The position numbers were made by a program, and so were the translations under genes. From positions 1 to 28,988 of the forward strand of contig JALQXY010000166.1 of assembly GCA_023262945.1 (NCBI GenBank): a stretch of DNA of 28,988 nt. Reading direction: 5' to 3'. The notes beneath the pieces were generated by a model that made no database searches, was not told where the DNA came from, and saw nothing but the letters and a program-made list of their open reading frames with translations. Of this stretch, positions 1-8,513 are shown one piece after another. The stretch is from Rickettsiales bacterium (GTDB lineage: Bacteria; Pseudomonadota; Alphaproteobacteria; Rickettsiales; UBA1997). How positions within the stretch are numbered: the first letter of the stretch is position 1; each line of letters starts with the position of its first letter.

Positions 1-20
1 CCCCAAAACCCCAAAACCCC
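1..20. repeat. Ciliate-type telomere repeat C4A4C4A4C4 at the left end
   Basis: The first 20 bases are exactly C4A4C4A4C4, followed by one more C and then ordinary AT-rich bacterial sequence. C4A4 is the macronuclear telomere unit of hypotrich and euplotid ciliates, and 20 double-stranded bases in this phase is the Oxytricha/Stylonychia form (Euplotes carries 28). No bacterial feature explains it. The right end of the window has no matching G4T4. It is either a chimeric assembly end or a host telomere added to bacterial DNA. Confidence 0.8.
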
Positions 21-522
21 CAAGTGACATTTTTTAAGCGAAATAAAAGAAATTAATTGGTTGTGAATAAATAAAATAAAAGGAAAATAATTGTTGTATC
101 TGTAGACAAAAAACGCGACAAAAGTAAAAAAAACAAAAATATTTTGTAATATGAGTATTTAATTTATGGAAATAGTATAAAAACTAAACAATCTGACTTT
201 ATCTTTTTGGCTAAAAATTGCAAAAAGCCTTAAGTTCTATAGGTATAGGACTTGCATTTTTTACAATTTTTATCTCAAAAAATATTTTGTCATTGTTCAT
301 TTTTAGATGAGAATTTGTGTAAGACTTTTACATAAAGAACTTATTTTTTTAAATATTCTTTGTAATATCTCTTAGAATTGATAAACAAAACTACAAAATA
401 ACTGCAAATAATGAAGTTGCATCTTAAATTACTAATTTGTATCTTTTTGTTTTGATTACACTTCAATCTTTAAAATTTAAAATTACTAAAAACTTAGTTG
501 GATCTTAAGTTAATCTTAATGT
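21..522. other. Non-coding stretch before tRNA-Pro
   Basis: About 500 very AT-rich bases with no convincing reading frame on either strand. The only recognisable content is the decayed foldback repeat at 171-320. I see no clear promoter hexamers for the tRNA that follows. Confidence 0.6.
171..320 (-). repeat. Foldback (MITE-like) repeat, decayed copy 1
   Basis: This copy matches the one at 16032-16199 almost base for base through the interior, from AAACAATCTGAC through the central CTATAGGTATAGG to TTTTTAGATG. Both terminal repeats have mutated: the left reads GGAAATAGTAT and the right GAGAATTTGTGT, where intact copies carry ATACCAATTCCCA and TGGGAATTGGTAT. It is placed on the minus strand relative to the complete copy at 3665. 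Confidence 0.8.
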
Positions 523-599
<77 letters not shown>

Positions 600-648
600 T
601 GTTTACTTGTCCTTATTTGGTTGATTTGTAGAAATTTTATACTTTATA

Positions 649-1068
649 TTAATTTTGATTAAGAATTAATATTGGATTGTCTTGAAAAATTAAACGATCT
701 CCTTCTTGGTTTATTGTAAGATTTCCAGCTTCTATTGATCCTATTGCTCCTTGAGCTTTAACATTTTCTAAAGTTATCTCACTTTTATTATCCTTGTGAA
801 AAGCCTTTTCGGCTGTTATTTGGTAGATTTCATTATCATTATATTTTATTTTTATTGAGGGGTTTGTCATTACTTTTTCAGCAATAAAATTATTTTTGTT
901 TGTTTTATAGTCGTTAATTAATTTTATAGTTTTACTTTTTTCTAATCCAAAAGTGGTATAAAAAAATATACTTCCCGCTATTAAGAAATAACAAAATATC
1001 TTGATAATTTTTTTAATTATTAATTGTTTGCTAATTTTTTTTAGAGCCTCTTTTTTTTGATTACTCAT
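649..1068 (-). CDS. lptC: LptC-like LPS-export protein
   Basis: 139 aa. LptC is the bitopic inner-membrane subunit that passes lipopolysaccharide from the LptB2FG transporter to LptA. A lysine-rich N-terminus is followed by one hydrophobic segment (about residues 21-40), then a periplasmic domain with the LptC-like pattern of a target-peptide region (MTNPSIKIKYNDNE), a segment containing ITAEKA, and a later LENVKA strand. At 139 aa it is shorter than typical LptC (about 190), with the C-terminal strands reduced. Its start codon overlaps the end of folB by 8 bp, so the two are probably cotranscribed and translationally coupled. No lptA or lptB is visible, since the window ends just beyond. The assignment rests on topology and weak motifs, so a generic periplasmic protein is possible. 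Confidence 0.6.
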   Translation of the reverse strand: MSNQKKEALKKISKQLIIKKIIKIFCYFLIAGSIFFYTTFGLEKSKTIKLINDYKTNKNNFIAEKVMTNPSIKIKYNDNEIYQITAEKAFHKDNKSEITLENVKAQGAIGSIEAGNLTINQEGDRLIFQDNPILILNQN

Positions 1069-1414
1069 TTCTTATATAATTAAGACTTATTGATAATGAA
1101 TCTACATCTTTTACGGCACCAACTTTGTCAATTTCTAATAAACATTTATCAATTCTATTGTCACTAATGATTGATGATAATATTTTATTGGCTAGTTTTT
1201 CAATTAATTTAAATTGATTATCTTTTATAACTTTTTTGATATTTGTTACTATTTCATCGTAATCAATAGTGTCATTAAGATTGTCACTTAATAGAGATTT
1301 TTCATGATTAGTTTCTATTGTTGCATTTATAATTAGGTTACGTTTAATTGTTTTTTCAAAATCATAAACCCCAATTATTGTTTGTACTCTTAAATTTTTT
1401 ATCTTTATTATCAT
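1061..1414 (-). CDS. folB: Dihydroneopterin aldolase FolB
   Basis: 117 aa, normal length for FolB. The enzyme converts 7,8-dihydroneopterin to 6-hydroxymethyl-7,8-dihydropterin and glycolaldehyde in folate synthesis, in the cytoplasm. Family landmarks are in order: GVYDFE with the conserved Glu (E20), the D-Y pair (Y52) in TIDYDEIV, FKLIEKLA with E72, and the catalytic-type Lys in DKVGAV (K97). The usual KPGA is KVGA here. The ATG lies 17 bp from the ATG of the divergent thioredoxin-like gene, so promoters for the pair must sit inside each other's coding region or further away. Its 3' end overlaps lptC by 8 bp. A folate gene in a reduced intracellular genome suggests at least part of that pathway is retained. 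Confidence 0.85.
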   Translation of the reverse strand: MIIKIKNLRVQTIIGVYDFEKTIKRNLIINATIETNHEKSLLSDNLNDTIDYDEIVTNIKKVIKDNQFKLIEKLANKILSSIISDNRIDKCLLEIDKVGAVKDVDSLSISLNYIRNE

Positions 1415-1431
1415 TCTGATTGTTAAATATA

Positions 1432-2046
1432 ATGTTTGGAAATAGCTTCCAAAAAAATAAATCCAAAAAAAATAAATCTAAAAGCAAAATGTTTTTTCTT
1501 ATAGGTGTTATATCTGCTTTATCAGCTTTATTGATATGGCGCTTTTATGTTGATAATGTTGCTAAATATGATGTCACTATCAATCCTTCAAATAATGTTT
1601 CTTTTCATGGTCAAAAGCCTATAGCTCTTAATTACAAAGGGTTAGATCAAGAATTGTATTCACAAAAAGCATCGCTTAATTTTATTTATTTCTATTCAAC
1701 ATGGTGTAAATCATGTTATAAAAATTTTAGTATAATAAATGAAATAGCTCGTGAATTTCAGAATACTAAGCTAAATTTCGTAGCAGTTGCCATTGATAAA
1801 GATATTGATTCCCTTAAATTACAAGAATATTTAAAAAAGTATAGCAATATTTATTTTAGACCATTTTATTTAGAAAATCGCGATGATTTTAAAGAGTTTT
1901 TGCACAAAAATAATATTAATTATAAAGGCCGAGTCCCCTTCTTAGCAATAATTGATAATAAAAAGAATTTAGTAATTAGTTATAGTGGATTAAGAAGTTT
2001 AAGCTATTTACGTAAGAAAATTATAGAAAATCTCTATTTAAAATAA
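1432..2046 (+). CDS. Membrane-anchored TlpA-like thioredoxin-fold protein
   Basis: A thiol-disulfide oxidoreductase of the TlpA/ResA type, probably facing the periplasm. I prefer ATG 1432 (204 aa). The frame is open from a TTG at 1420, but that codon lies only 5 bp from the folB start and adds just four residues. A basic N-terminus is followed by one membrane helix (about residues 20-37). The thioredoxin domain has the redox pair C-K-S-C (C92 and C95 from the ATG) after FIYFYSTW, and a cis-proline motif RVPF (P169). The stop codon abuts the cysS start with no spacer, implying an operon. The partner is not shown by context. Roles in cytochrome c maturation or periplasmic thiol reduction would suit the c-type cytochromes encoded nearby, but that is inference. 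Confidence 0.75.
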   Translation: MFGNSFQKNKSKKNKSKSKMFFLIGVISALSALLIWRFYVDNVAKYDVTINPSNNVSFHGQKPIALNYKGLDQELYSQKASLNFIYFYSTWCKSCYKNFSIINEIAREFQNTKLNFVAVAIDKDIDSLKLQEYLKKYSNIYFRPFYLENRDDFKEFLHKNNINYKGRVPFLAIIDNKKNLVISYSGLRSLSYLRKKIIENLYLK

Positions 2047-3465
2047 ATGCTACTACCTATTTGTTTTTACGATACTTTATCGCGCCAAAAGAAAAATATA
2101 TCATTAATTGACCCAACGCATCTTAAATTCTATGTTTGCGGACCAACCGTATACGAAAGACCTCATCTTGGCAATGCTAGATCTGTGGTAATTTATGATT
2201 TATTTTATCGTTTTTTTAATGTTATTTTTGATAAGGTAACTTATGTACGCAATATTACCGATATAGATGATAAAATTAATAAATCAGCTAGAGAGCAATC
2301 TATTTCGATTAAAGAATTAACTAAAAAAATAATAGAATTCTTTTATCATGATATATCTGCATTAAAAGTTCTAAGGCCAAGTTTTGAGCCAAAGGCTACT
2401 GATCATATTGCTGATATGATTATTATGATTGAGCAACTTATTAAGGGTAAATTTGCTTATGAGAGTGAGGGGCATGTTTTGTTTAATGTTTGTTCTTACA
2501 AGGATTACGGAATATTATCTAATCGAAATTTAGATGAAATGATAGCAGGTGCCAGAATTGAGGTGGCGGAATATAAAAAAAATCCACTTGATTTTGTATT
2601 ATGGAAGCCAGCTGCAGAAGATGATGATATTTCATCTATTTTTGATAGCCCTTGGGGCAGGGGGCGTCCAGGATGGCATATTGAATGCTCAGCGATGAGC
2701 TCAAAATATTTAGGTGTTAATTTTGATATTCATGGTGGTGGAGCTGATTTACAATTTCCTCATCACGAGAATGAAATAGCGCAAAGTTGCTGTGCTAATA
2801 AAGGTTCAACTTTTGCTAATTATTGGCTACATAATGGTTTTTTAACGGTGAATGGTGAAAAGATGAGTAAATCTCTTAAAAACTTCATCACTGTAAAGGA
2901 TTTATTGGATCAGGAAGTTCCTGGTGTTGTGATAAGATATTTATTATTATCAACTCATTATCGTAAACCTTTAGATTTTAATGAAAAATCTTTACAAGAT
3001 GCTAAAAAATCTTTAGATAAATTTTATGAGAATCTAAAAGAAGGTGATATAATTGATGACAGTAAAATCAGAGATATCTTTAAGAGGCTAGACTTTGGAA
3101 GTAATAAAAATATATATTTACAGCAGATAATGCAATTTCTTGCTGATGATTTCAATATTTCTAAAGTAATTGCGCTTCTTCATGATATCAATAAGAAAGC
3201 CAAAAAAGATGACCAGGTAAGACATCAACTAGTATTGATACTTAATTTTCTTGGTCTTTTAGATAATCAATTGTTACAAAATAATAAAATTTCAGATGTT
3301 TTGGAAGTTGATGAACGATATATTGAAAAGCAAATTGAATTAAGGATAATAGCAAAGCAAAATAAAGACTATGCTAAAGCTGATCAAATAAGAAATGATT
3401 TATTAAAAAAAGGTATTTCATTAGAAGATATATCTGGAGGTAAAACCAAATGGAATTTGGTTTAA
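2047..3465 (+). CDS. cysS: Cysteinyl-tRNA synthetase
   Basis: 472 aa, close to the normal length. Class I synthetase charging tRNA-Cys in the cytoplasm. The N-terminal Rossmann fold has YVCGPTVYERPHLGN, with the HIGH-type motif as HLGN (residues 40-43). The zinc site is complete: C31, C214 (in GWHIECS), H239 and E243 (in FPHHENE). The KMSKS loop is intact at 272-276 (NGEKMSKSLKNF). The C-terminal helical anticodon-binding region with the RxxAKxxKDYAKAD pattern follows. It starts directly after the stop of the thioredoxin-like gene. A promoter and hairpin lie about 130-195 bp downstream, beyond its TAA stop. Confidence 0.97.
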   Translation: MLLPICFYDTLSRQKKNISLIDPTHLKFYVCGPTVYERPHLGNARSVVIYDLFYRFFNVIFDKVTYVRNITDIDDKINKSAREQSISIKELTKKIIEFFYHDISALKVLRPSFEPKATDHIADMIIMIEQLIKGKFAYESEGHVLFNVCSYKDYGILSNRNLDEMIAGARIEVAEYKKNPLDFVLWKPAAEDDDISSIFDSPWGRGRPGWHIECSAMSSKYLGVNFDIHGGGADLQFPHHENEIAQSCCANKGSTFANYWLHNGFLTVNGEKMSKSLKNFITVKDLLDQEVPGVVIRYLLLSTHYRKPLDFNEKSLQDAKKSLDKFYENLKEGDIIDDSKIRDIFKRLDFGSNKNIYLQQIMQFLADDFNISKVIALLHDINKKAKKDDQVRHQLVLILNFLGLLDNQLLQNNKISDVLEVDERYIEKQIELRIIAKQNKDYAKADQIRNDLLKKGISLEDISGGKTKWNLV

Positions 3466-3594
3466 ATAATTTAAAAGATAAAAATTCTTTAAAAAGATTG
3501 ACTTACAAAAGTATTGCTGGATAGATTATTAAAGTGATATCCAATAACTATTATCATTTTTTTAAAAATATTTTTTATTTGTATCAAAATGATA

Positions 3595-3623
3595 TTGACT
3601 ATATTTTATTTTTGTGATATACT
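3595..3623 (+). promoter_or_regulatory. Sigma70-type promoter, TTGACT-17-TATACT
   Basis: TTGACT (3595-3600) and TATACT (3618-3623) are separated by exactly 17 bases, a near-consensus sigma70 promoter and the best in the window. The expected start is about 3630, the first base before a perfect hairpin. No gene follows on this strand before the convergent yraN. Confidence 0.6.
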
Positions 3624-3630
3624 CTATAAA

Positions 3631-3666
3631 GCCCATTCAAGATCTGGTAACTTGAATGGGTCTTAT
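3631..3666 (+). ncRNA. Perfect 10-bp hairpin: candidate short RNA or terminator
   Basis: CCCATTCAAG (3632-3641) pairs perfectly with CTTGAATGGG (3651-3660) around a 9-nt loop. TCTTAT follows on the plus strand and CTTTATAG on the minus strand, both weak U-tracts. It could end the cysS transcript, the opposing yraN transcript, or both. Because a near-consensus promoter would start transcription at its foot, a short structured RNA is also possible. The sequence alone does not decide. Confidence 0.45.
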
Positions 3667-3840
3667 ACCAATTCCCATCTAAAAATGAACAATGTGACTG
3701 ACAAAATATTTTTGAGATAAAAATTGTAAAAAAATGTAAGTCCTATGTCTATAGTAATTAAGGCTTTTTGCAATTTTTGGATAAAAAGATAAAGTCAGAT
3801 TGTTTAATTTTTATATGTTTTTTTAGGTGGAAATTGGTAT
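3665..3840 (+). repeat. Foldback (MITE-like) repeat, complete copy 2
   Basis: A 176-bp non-coding element bounded by inverted termini ATACCAATTCCCATCT and AGGTGGAAATTGGTAT. The two halves are imperfect reverse complements of each other over most of their length, so a single strand could fold into one long hairpin. TA-rich flanks hint at TA-targeted insertion, as in IS630/Tc1-mariner-derived MITEs, but the duplication is ambiguous. It lies between the convergent cysS and yraN genes. Confidence 0.85.
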
Positions 3841-3853
3841 TATAACAACAAAA

Positions 3854-4228
3854 TTAATACCAGTCAAAAAAGCCTTTATAGTAATTGATTTTAAAGTTCT
3901 TATTAACTGTTGCAAGATCGTATCGATAATTGATATTTTGTAATCTAGGATGAGAGTTTATAAAAAAAAGGGCGCTTTTTTTAATTCTTTTTTGTTGATT
4001 GACGCTTAATATTTGATGATCAATATCTTTGCTATTTCTAGCTTTTACTTCTATAAATGCTACAACATTAAGCCTTTTAGCTATGATGTCGATCTCGCCG
4101 AAATTTCCCTGATAGCGATGTTTGATTATTTTGTAGCCTCGCAATAATAAATAAAATATCACAAATCTTTCAGCCCAAATACCAAATCGATAGCTTTTTT
4201 GTTTTTGTAATGGTGATTTACTGATCAA
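3854..4228 (-). CDS. yraN: YraN/UPF0102 family nuclease-like protein
   Basis: 124 aa, standard family size. The family has a PD-(D/E)XK nuclease-like (Holliday-junction resolvase-like) fold, but its substrate and role are not settled. The hallmark residues are visible: an N-terminal GIWAERFV helix, GEIDIIA (44-50, with D47) and FIEVKAR (58-64, with E60 and K62). The gene starts 14 bp after the secA stop on the same strand, so it is probably read from the secA transcript. Its TAA lies 13 bp from a foldback repeat. Confidence 0.9.
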   Translation of the reverse strand: MISKSPLQKQKSYRFGIWAERFVIFYLLLRGYKIIKHRYQGNFGEIDIIAKRLNVVAFIEVKARNSKDIDHQILSVNQQKRIKKSALFFINSHPRLQNINYRYDLATVNKNFKINYYKGFFDWY

Positions 4229-4242
4229 AATATCTGTTTAAT

Positions 4243-6951
4243 TTATTTTCCATGGCATTGTTTGTATTTTTTATTGCTGCCGCATGGACAAAGTTGATTG
4301 CGACCAACATTACCCCAGCTTGCTGGATCGTTCGGATTGCGATCAAGTGGATTTATGTTTAATTTTACTGGTGTATTATTTTTAGATTGAGGTGTTTTGT
4401 TGTTTATAACGCCAAATTGTATTGGATTGATTTTTGTGTTAAAATGATTATTTTTAGTATCATCAAAGATATCTTTAGCATCCTGTCCTTCAATATTAAT
4501 CCTAACATGCGCAAGACGCATAATAATTTGCTCTTCAATTCTAAGTATCATATCCTCAAAAAGATCAAAAGCTTCTTTTTTATATTCCATTAACGGATCT
4601 TTTTGACCATAAGCTCTTAAATTGATGCTTTGTCTTAGTTTATCTAAAGATAGCAAATGATCTTTCCATTCGGAATCGATAGTGATTAAAAATATTTGTC
4701 TCTCGATATGCTTAATTGCTTCGATACTATATTGAGCTTCTTTGCTTGTAAAAAACTTTGTAACTTCGGTTTTAATTAAGTTTTTTACTTGACTCTCATC
4801 AACTCCTTCTTTTTTAGAAAATTCAATCAATGGCAGTTTTATATTGTATATTCTTTGTACTTCTTTTTCCAATAAATCCATTTTCCATTGCTCAGGGTAA
4901 GAATTTTTAGGAACGCAATCGTCAACAATATCTTCAATTAATTGATCGGAATATTGCGATATTCTTTTAGATACATTTTGATTATTTATTATTTCGTGAC
5001 GCAGAGAAAATATTTTTCTTCGTTGTTGATTAATTACATCATCAAATTTGAGTAGATTTTTGCGTATTTCGTAATTACGCAATTCAATCTTTCTTTGTGC
5101 ACCTTCTAAAGTTTTGGTGATCCATGGATGAAATATAGCTTCATCATCCTTAAGGCCAAAAGTGGATAATATAGATTGTAATTTTTCTGAACCAAAAATG
5201 CGCATCAAATCATCTTCCAATGATAAATAAAATTTAGTACGCCCAATATCTCCTTGACGACCAGATCGTCCACGGAGCTGATTATCAATACGACGGCTCT
5301 CGTGACGCTCTGTACCAAGAACATAAAGACCTCCAGCTTTTATTACCTCTTCTTTATCTTTCTTAACTTTATTCTTAATTTCACATATTTCTTTTTCAGA
5401 AGGGTTTTTTATCTTGCTAATTAACGAATCAGCATTGCCGCCTAACATTATATCAGTACCACGACCAGCCATGTTGGTTGCAATGGTGATTGCACTAGGT
5501 ATTCCGGCCTGTTCAATAATTTCAGCCTCCTGTTCGTGATATTTGGCATTGAGAACTTTATGAGGTAATTTATTGGCTTTTAATATTTTTGATAACTTTT
5601 CAGAGTTTTCTATACTAACAGTTCCTACTAGAATTGGCTGTCCTTTGTTATGAGATTCTTTTATTGATTCTATTATGGCGTTAAATTTTCCAGATTCAGT
5701 TTTGTAAATTTCATCATCTTCATCTTTTCTTGCAATGGCTTGATTGGTTGGAATTTCAACAACTTTAAGATTGTATATTTCTTCAAACTCTAAAGCTTCT
5801 GTCATTGCTGTACCAGTCATGCCACTAAGTTTATTATACATCCTAAAATAGTTTTGAAAAGTTATAGAAGCTAATGTTTGGTTTTCATTTCTTACATTTA
5901 AGCCTTCTTTGGCCTCAAGAGCCTGATGTAAACCATCAGAAAACCTTCTGCCTTCTTGCATTCGACCAGTAAATTCATCTATTATAATAATTTGACTATT
6001 ATTAACTATATAGTCAGTCTCGTTTTTTAGAGTCTTGTGCGCTTTTAGAGCTTGATTGATATGGTGCATTATTTTTATATATTTTGGATCAAATAATGAT
6101 GAATCCTTATCAATCAATTTTTTATCTTTAAGGATATTTTCTACTCTTTCTATTCCTTCATCGGTTAAAAAAATATTTTTTTCTTTTTCTTCAAGTTGGT
6201 AATGTTCCTTTGTGATAAGAGGTATAATATCGTTTATAGTGTAATAAAGTTGCGAATTATTTTCAGTTGGTCCTGAAATTATTAACGGAGTTCGTGCTTC
6301 ATCAATTAAAATTGAATCTACTTCATCAATAATGGCAAAATTATGACCTCTTTGCGTTATATCTTCTGGGTAATATTTCATGTTGTCACGAAGCGAATCA
6401 AATCCTAGTTCATTATTAGTTGCATAAGTTATATCGCATTTATAGGCTTCTTTTCTTTCTGAGTCAGAGCTTTCGTTAGTAATGCAGCCAACTGATAAAC
6501 CTAAAAATTGATGAATTTTTCCCATCCATTGTGAATCTCTTGTAGCCAAGTAATCATTAACTGTTACAACATGAACGCCCTTACCAGTTAAGGCATTGAG
6601 ATAGCAGGGAAGGGTTGCAACTAAAGTCTTACCTTCTCCAGTTTTCATTTCAGCAATTTTTCCTTGATGCAAAATGATACCGCCAATTAATTGCACATCA
6701 AAATGGCGCATATTTAATGTTCTTTTGGCGGCTTCTCTTACTACTGCAAAAGCCTCATGTAATATAGCATCTAGTGTTTTACCATTTTTTATAGATTGTT
6801 TAAATTCTGTAGTTTTGTTTTTAAGTTGATCATCGCTTAATTTTGATATTGATTCTTCGTAATCATTAATTTTATTAATATCATGATAGATATTTTTTAT
6901 GATGCGATCATTTACTGAGCCAAAAAGCTTTTTAGCTAATAATTTAATCAT
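4243..6951 (-). CDS. secA: Preprotein translocase ATPase SecA
   Basis: 902 aa, matching full-length bacterial SecA. SecA is the cytoplasmic ATPase motor that drives unfolded preproteins through SecYEG. Walker A lies in MKTGEGKTLVA (GEGKT 105-109) and the DEAD-type Walker B is DEVD (209-212). The second RecA-like fold carries TNMAGRGTD and QLRGRSGRQGD. The extreme C-terminus keeps the zinc/SecB-binding motif C-P-C-x8-C-H (C888, C890, C899, H900), so export may still use SecB or ribosome contacts. A possible -10 (TATACT on the minus strand, 7050-7055) lies about 100 bp upstream without a good -35. yraN follows 14 bp downstream. Confidence 0.98.
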   Translation of the reverse strand: MIKLLAKKLFGSVNDRIIKNIYHDINKINDYEESISKLSDDQLKNKTTEFKQSIKNGKTLDAILHEAFAVVREAAKRTLNMRHFDVQLIGGIILHQGKIAEMKTGEGKTLVATLPCYLNALTGKGVHVVTVNDYLATRDSQWMGKIHQFLGLSVGCITNESSDSERKEAYKCDITYATNNELGFDSLRDNMKYYPEDITQRGHNFAIIDEVDSILIDEARTPLIISGPTENNSQLYYTINDIIPLITKEHYQLEEKEKNIFLTDEGIERVENILKDKKLIDKDSSLFDPKYIKIMHHINQALKAHKTLKNETDYIVNNSQIIIIDEFTGRMQEGRRFSDGLHQALEAKEGLNVRNENQTLASITFQNYFRMYNKLSGMTGTAMTEALEFEEIYNLKVVEIPTNQAIARKDEDDEIYKTESGKFNAIIESIKESHNKGQPILVGTVSIENSEKLSKILKANKLPHKVLNAKYHEQEAEIIEQAGIPSAITIATNMAGRGTDIMLGGNADSLISKIKNPSEKEICEIKNKVKKDKEEVIKAGGLYVLGTERHESRRIDNQLRGRSGRQGDIGRTKFYLSLEDDLMRIFGSEKLQSILSTFGLKDDEAIFHPWITKTLEGAQRKIELRNYEIRKNLLKFDDVINQQRRKIFSLRHEIINNQNVSKRISQYSDQLIEDIVDDCVPKNSYPEQWKMDLLEKEVQRIYNIKLPLIEFSKKEGVDESQVKNLIKTEVTKFFTSKEAQYSIEAIKHIERQIFLITIDSEWKDHLLSLDKLRQSINLRAYGQKDPLMEYKKEAFDLFEDMILRIEEQIIMRLAHVRINIEGQDAKDIFDDTKNNHFNTKINPIQFGVINNKTPQSKNNTPVKLNINPLDRNPNDPASWGNVGRNQLCPCGSNKKYKQCHGK

Positions 6952-7092
6952 GTTAATTTATGATTTTATGTTATATTTCTTGATTTGATTTCTCTTGATT
7001 TTGGGTTGTAATCAAATATCGTAATTTCTGAAATATTTAGATTAAACTTAGTATATTAATTAACGATTTCTAAATTGGCAAATATTAATATA

Positions 7093-7171
7093 TTAAAAAG
7101 ACCCCCTCCGTAAATCAACGAATTTTGGTAATTTTACTTACAATTAACTTATTTTTTTGTATCAATACCAA
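7093..7171 (+). repeat. Second repeat family, copy A
   Basis: From TTAAAAAGACC through GGTAATTTTACTTACAATTAA to ATACCAA, this stretch matches 15961-16038 with few changes. It is non-coding and lies between secA and murA. It ends in ATACCAA, like the foldback element terminus, and is followed by ATCCAATCTCCC, which looks like a decayed foldback end. A GGTAT at 7217-7221, touching the murA stop, could be the other end of a reduced 57-bp element. Confidence 0.65.
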
Positions 7172-7220
7172 ATCCAATCTCCCTCGAAAATTAATCCAAA
7201 CTTGGAATTATAAAAAGGTA

Positions 7221-8510
7221 TCAATATTCTATTGTAATATCAGCGCCACATTGAACTAATTTTTCTGCTATTCTTTCATAGCCACGCTCAAGGTGATAAA
7301 GGCGGTTAATAATGGTTTGGCCATTAGCAGCCAATCCAGCTAAAACTAAAGATACCGAGGCTCGTAGATCTGTTGCCATAACTTCGGCTCCATTAAGATT
7401 TTTGACTCCTTTAATAATTGCGGTATTGCCATGCGACTCTATATTTGCTCCCATTCTAACTAATTCTAAAACATGCATAAAACGATTCTCAAAAATGTTT
7501 TCTTCAATTTTTGACGAACCTTGAGCTATAGTCATTAAGGCCATAAACTGTGCTTGCATATCAGTAGGAAAGCCTGGAAAAGGTTGGGTTGAGATATTTA
7601 CTGGTTTAATAATATCATCATTTTTAGTGATTTCAATTTCATTATTATTCAAGATATTGATATCAATACCACTTTGTTCTAATTTGCCTTTAAATCCTTC
7701 AATTATTGAAGAATTTATATTGGTTAATTTTATTTTACCACCAGTCATTCCAACTGCTATCATGTAAGTTCCAGCCTCGATTCGATCAGCGATTATTTCA
7801 TGTTTAGTGCCATGCAATTTTTGAACGCCATTAATTATAATTTTATCAGTTCCAGCGCCTTTTACATCAGCTCCCATTGCGTTTAGACATTTGGCAAGAT
7901 CTATTATTTCTGGTTCACAGGCTGCGTTTTTGATAATGGTTTGTCCCTTGGCTATAGTGGCTGCCATCATTATATTTTCAGTTGCTCCAACTGATACTTT
8001 CTCAAATTCTATTTCACAACCAAACAAACCATTTTTAGCTTTAGCGTCAATATAGCCATTTTTTAATTGTATTTCTGCTCCCATTTTTTCTAGCGCTTTT
8101 AGATGTAAATCAACAGGTCTGGTTCCAATAGCGCATCCACCAGGTAACGATACTTTTGCCTCTTTGAATCTTGCTAGTAATGGACCTAAAATCACAATAG
8201 AGGCTCGCATTTTTCTAACTAAATCGTATGGCGCTACAGGGTTTATTGTATTTTTGCTAGATTTAAAATAAATAACACGTCCTTGATGGCCAAGATCATC
8301 ATCGGTGCCATCAAGACCAATTTCTACACCAAGATTCTCTAGTAAATTTGCCATAGTGGCGATATCAGATACATGAGGAATATTGGTTAAGGTAAGTCTA
8401 CCTTCAGTTAAAATTGAAGAAACCATTAATGGAAGGGCGGCATTTTTTGCTCCAGATACTTTTATTGTGCCATTAAGTTTATTTCCACCTCTTATTATTA
8501 ATTTTTTCAT
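7221..8510 (-). CDS. murA: UDP-GlcNAc 1-carboxyvinyltransferase MurA
   Basis: 429 aa, full length. It catalyses the first committed step of peptidoglycan synthesis, transferring enolpyruvate from PEP to UDP-N-acetylglucosamine in the cytoplasm. The N-terminus has KVSGAKNAALPLM (K22 and N23 region). The catalytic loop is LPGGCAIGTRP with the PEP-binding, fosfomycin-target cysteine at C126. A later DLRASVSLVLAGLAA block completes the second EPT domain. It starts 3 bp after the pepA stop on the same strand, so the two are cotranscribed. It is the only intact gene here ending in TGA, and that stop touches a possible repeat terminus. With anmK in the same window, it suggests the organism makes and recycles some peptidoglycan. 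Confidence 0.97.
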   Translation of the reverse strand: MKKLIIRGGNKLNGTIKVSGAKNAALPLMVSSILTEGRLTLTNIPHVSDIATMANLLENLGVEIGLDGTDDDLGHQGRVIYFKSSKNTINPVAPYDLVRKMRASIVILGPLLARFKEAKVSLPGGCAIGTRPVDLHLKALEKMGAEIQLKNGYIDAKAKNGLFGCEIEFEKVSVGATENIMMAATIAKGQTIIKNAACEPEIIDLAKCLNAMGADVKGAGTDKIIINGVQKLHGTKHEIIADRIEAGTYMIAVGMTGGKIKLTNINSSIIEGFKGKLEQSGIDINILNNNEIEITKNDDIIKPVNISTQPFPGFPTDMQAQFMALMTIAQGSSKIEENIFENRFMHVLELVRMGANIESHGNTAIIKGVKNLNGAEVMATDLRASVSLVLAGLAANGQTIINRLYHLERGYERIAEKLVQCGADITIEY

Positions 8511-8513
8511 CTA

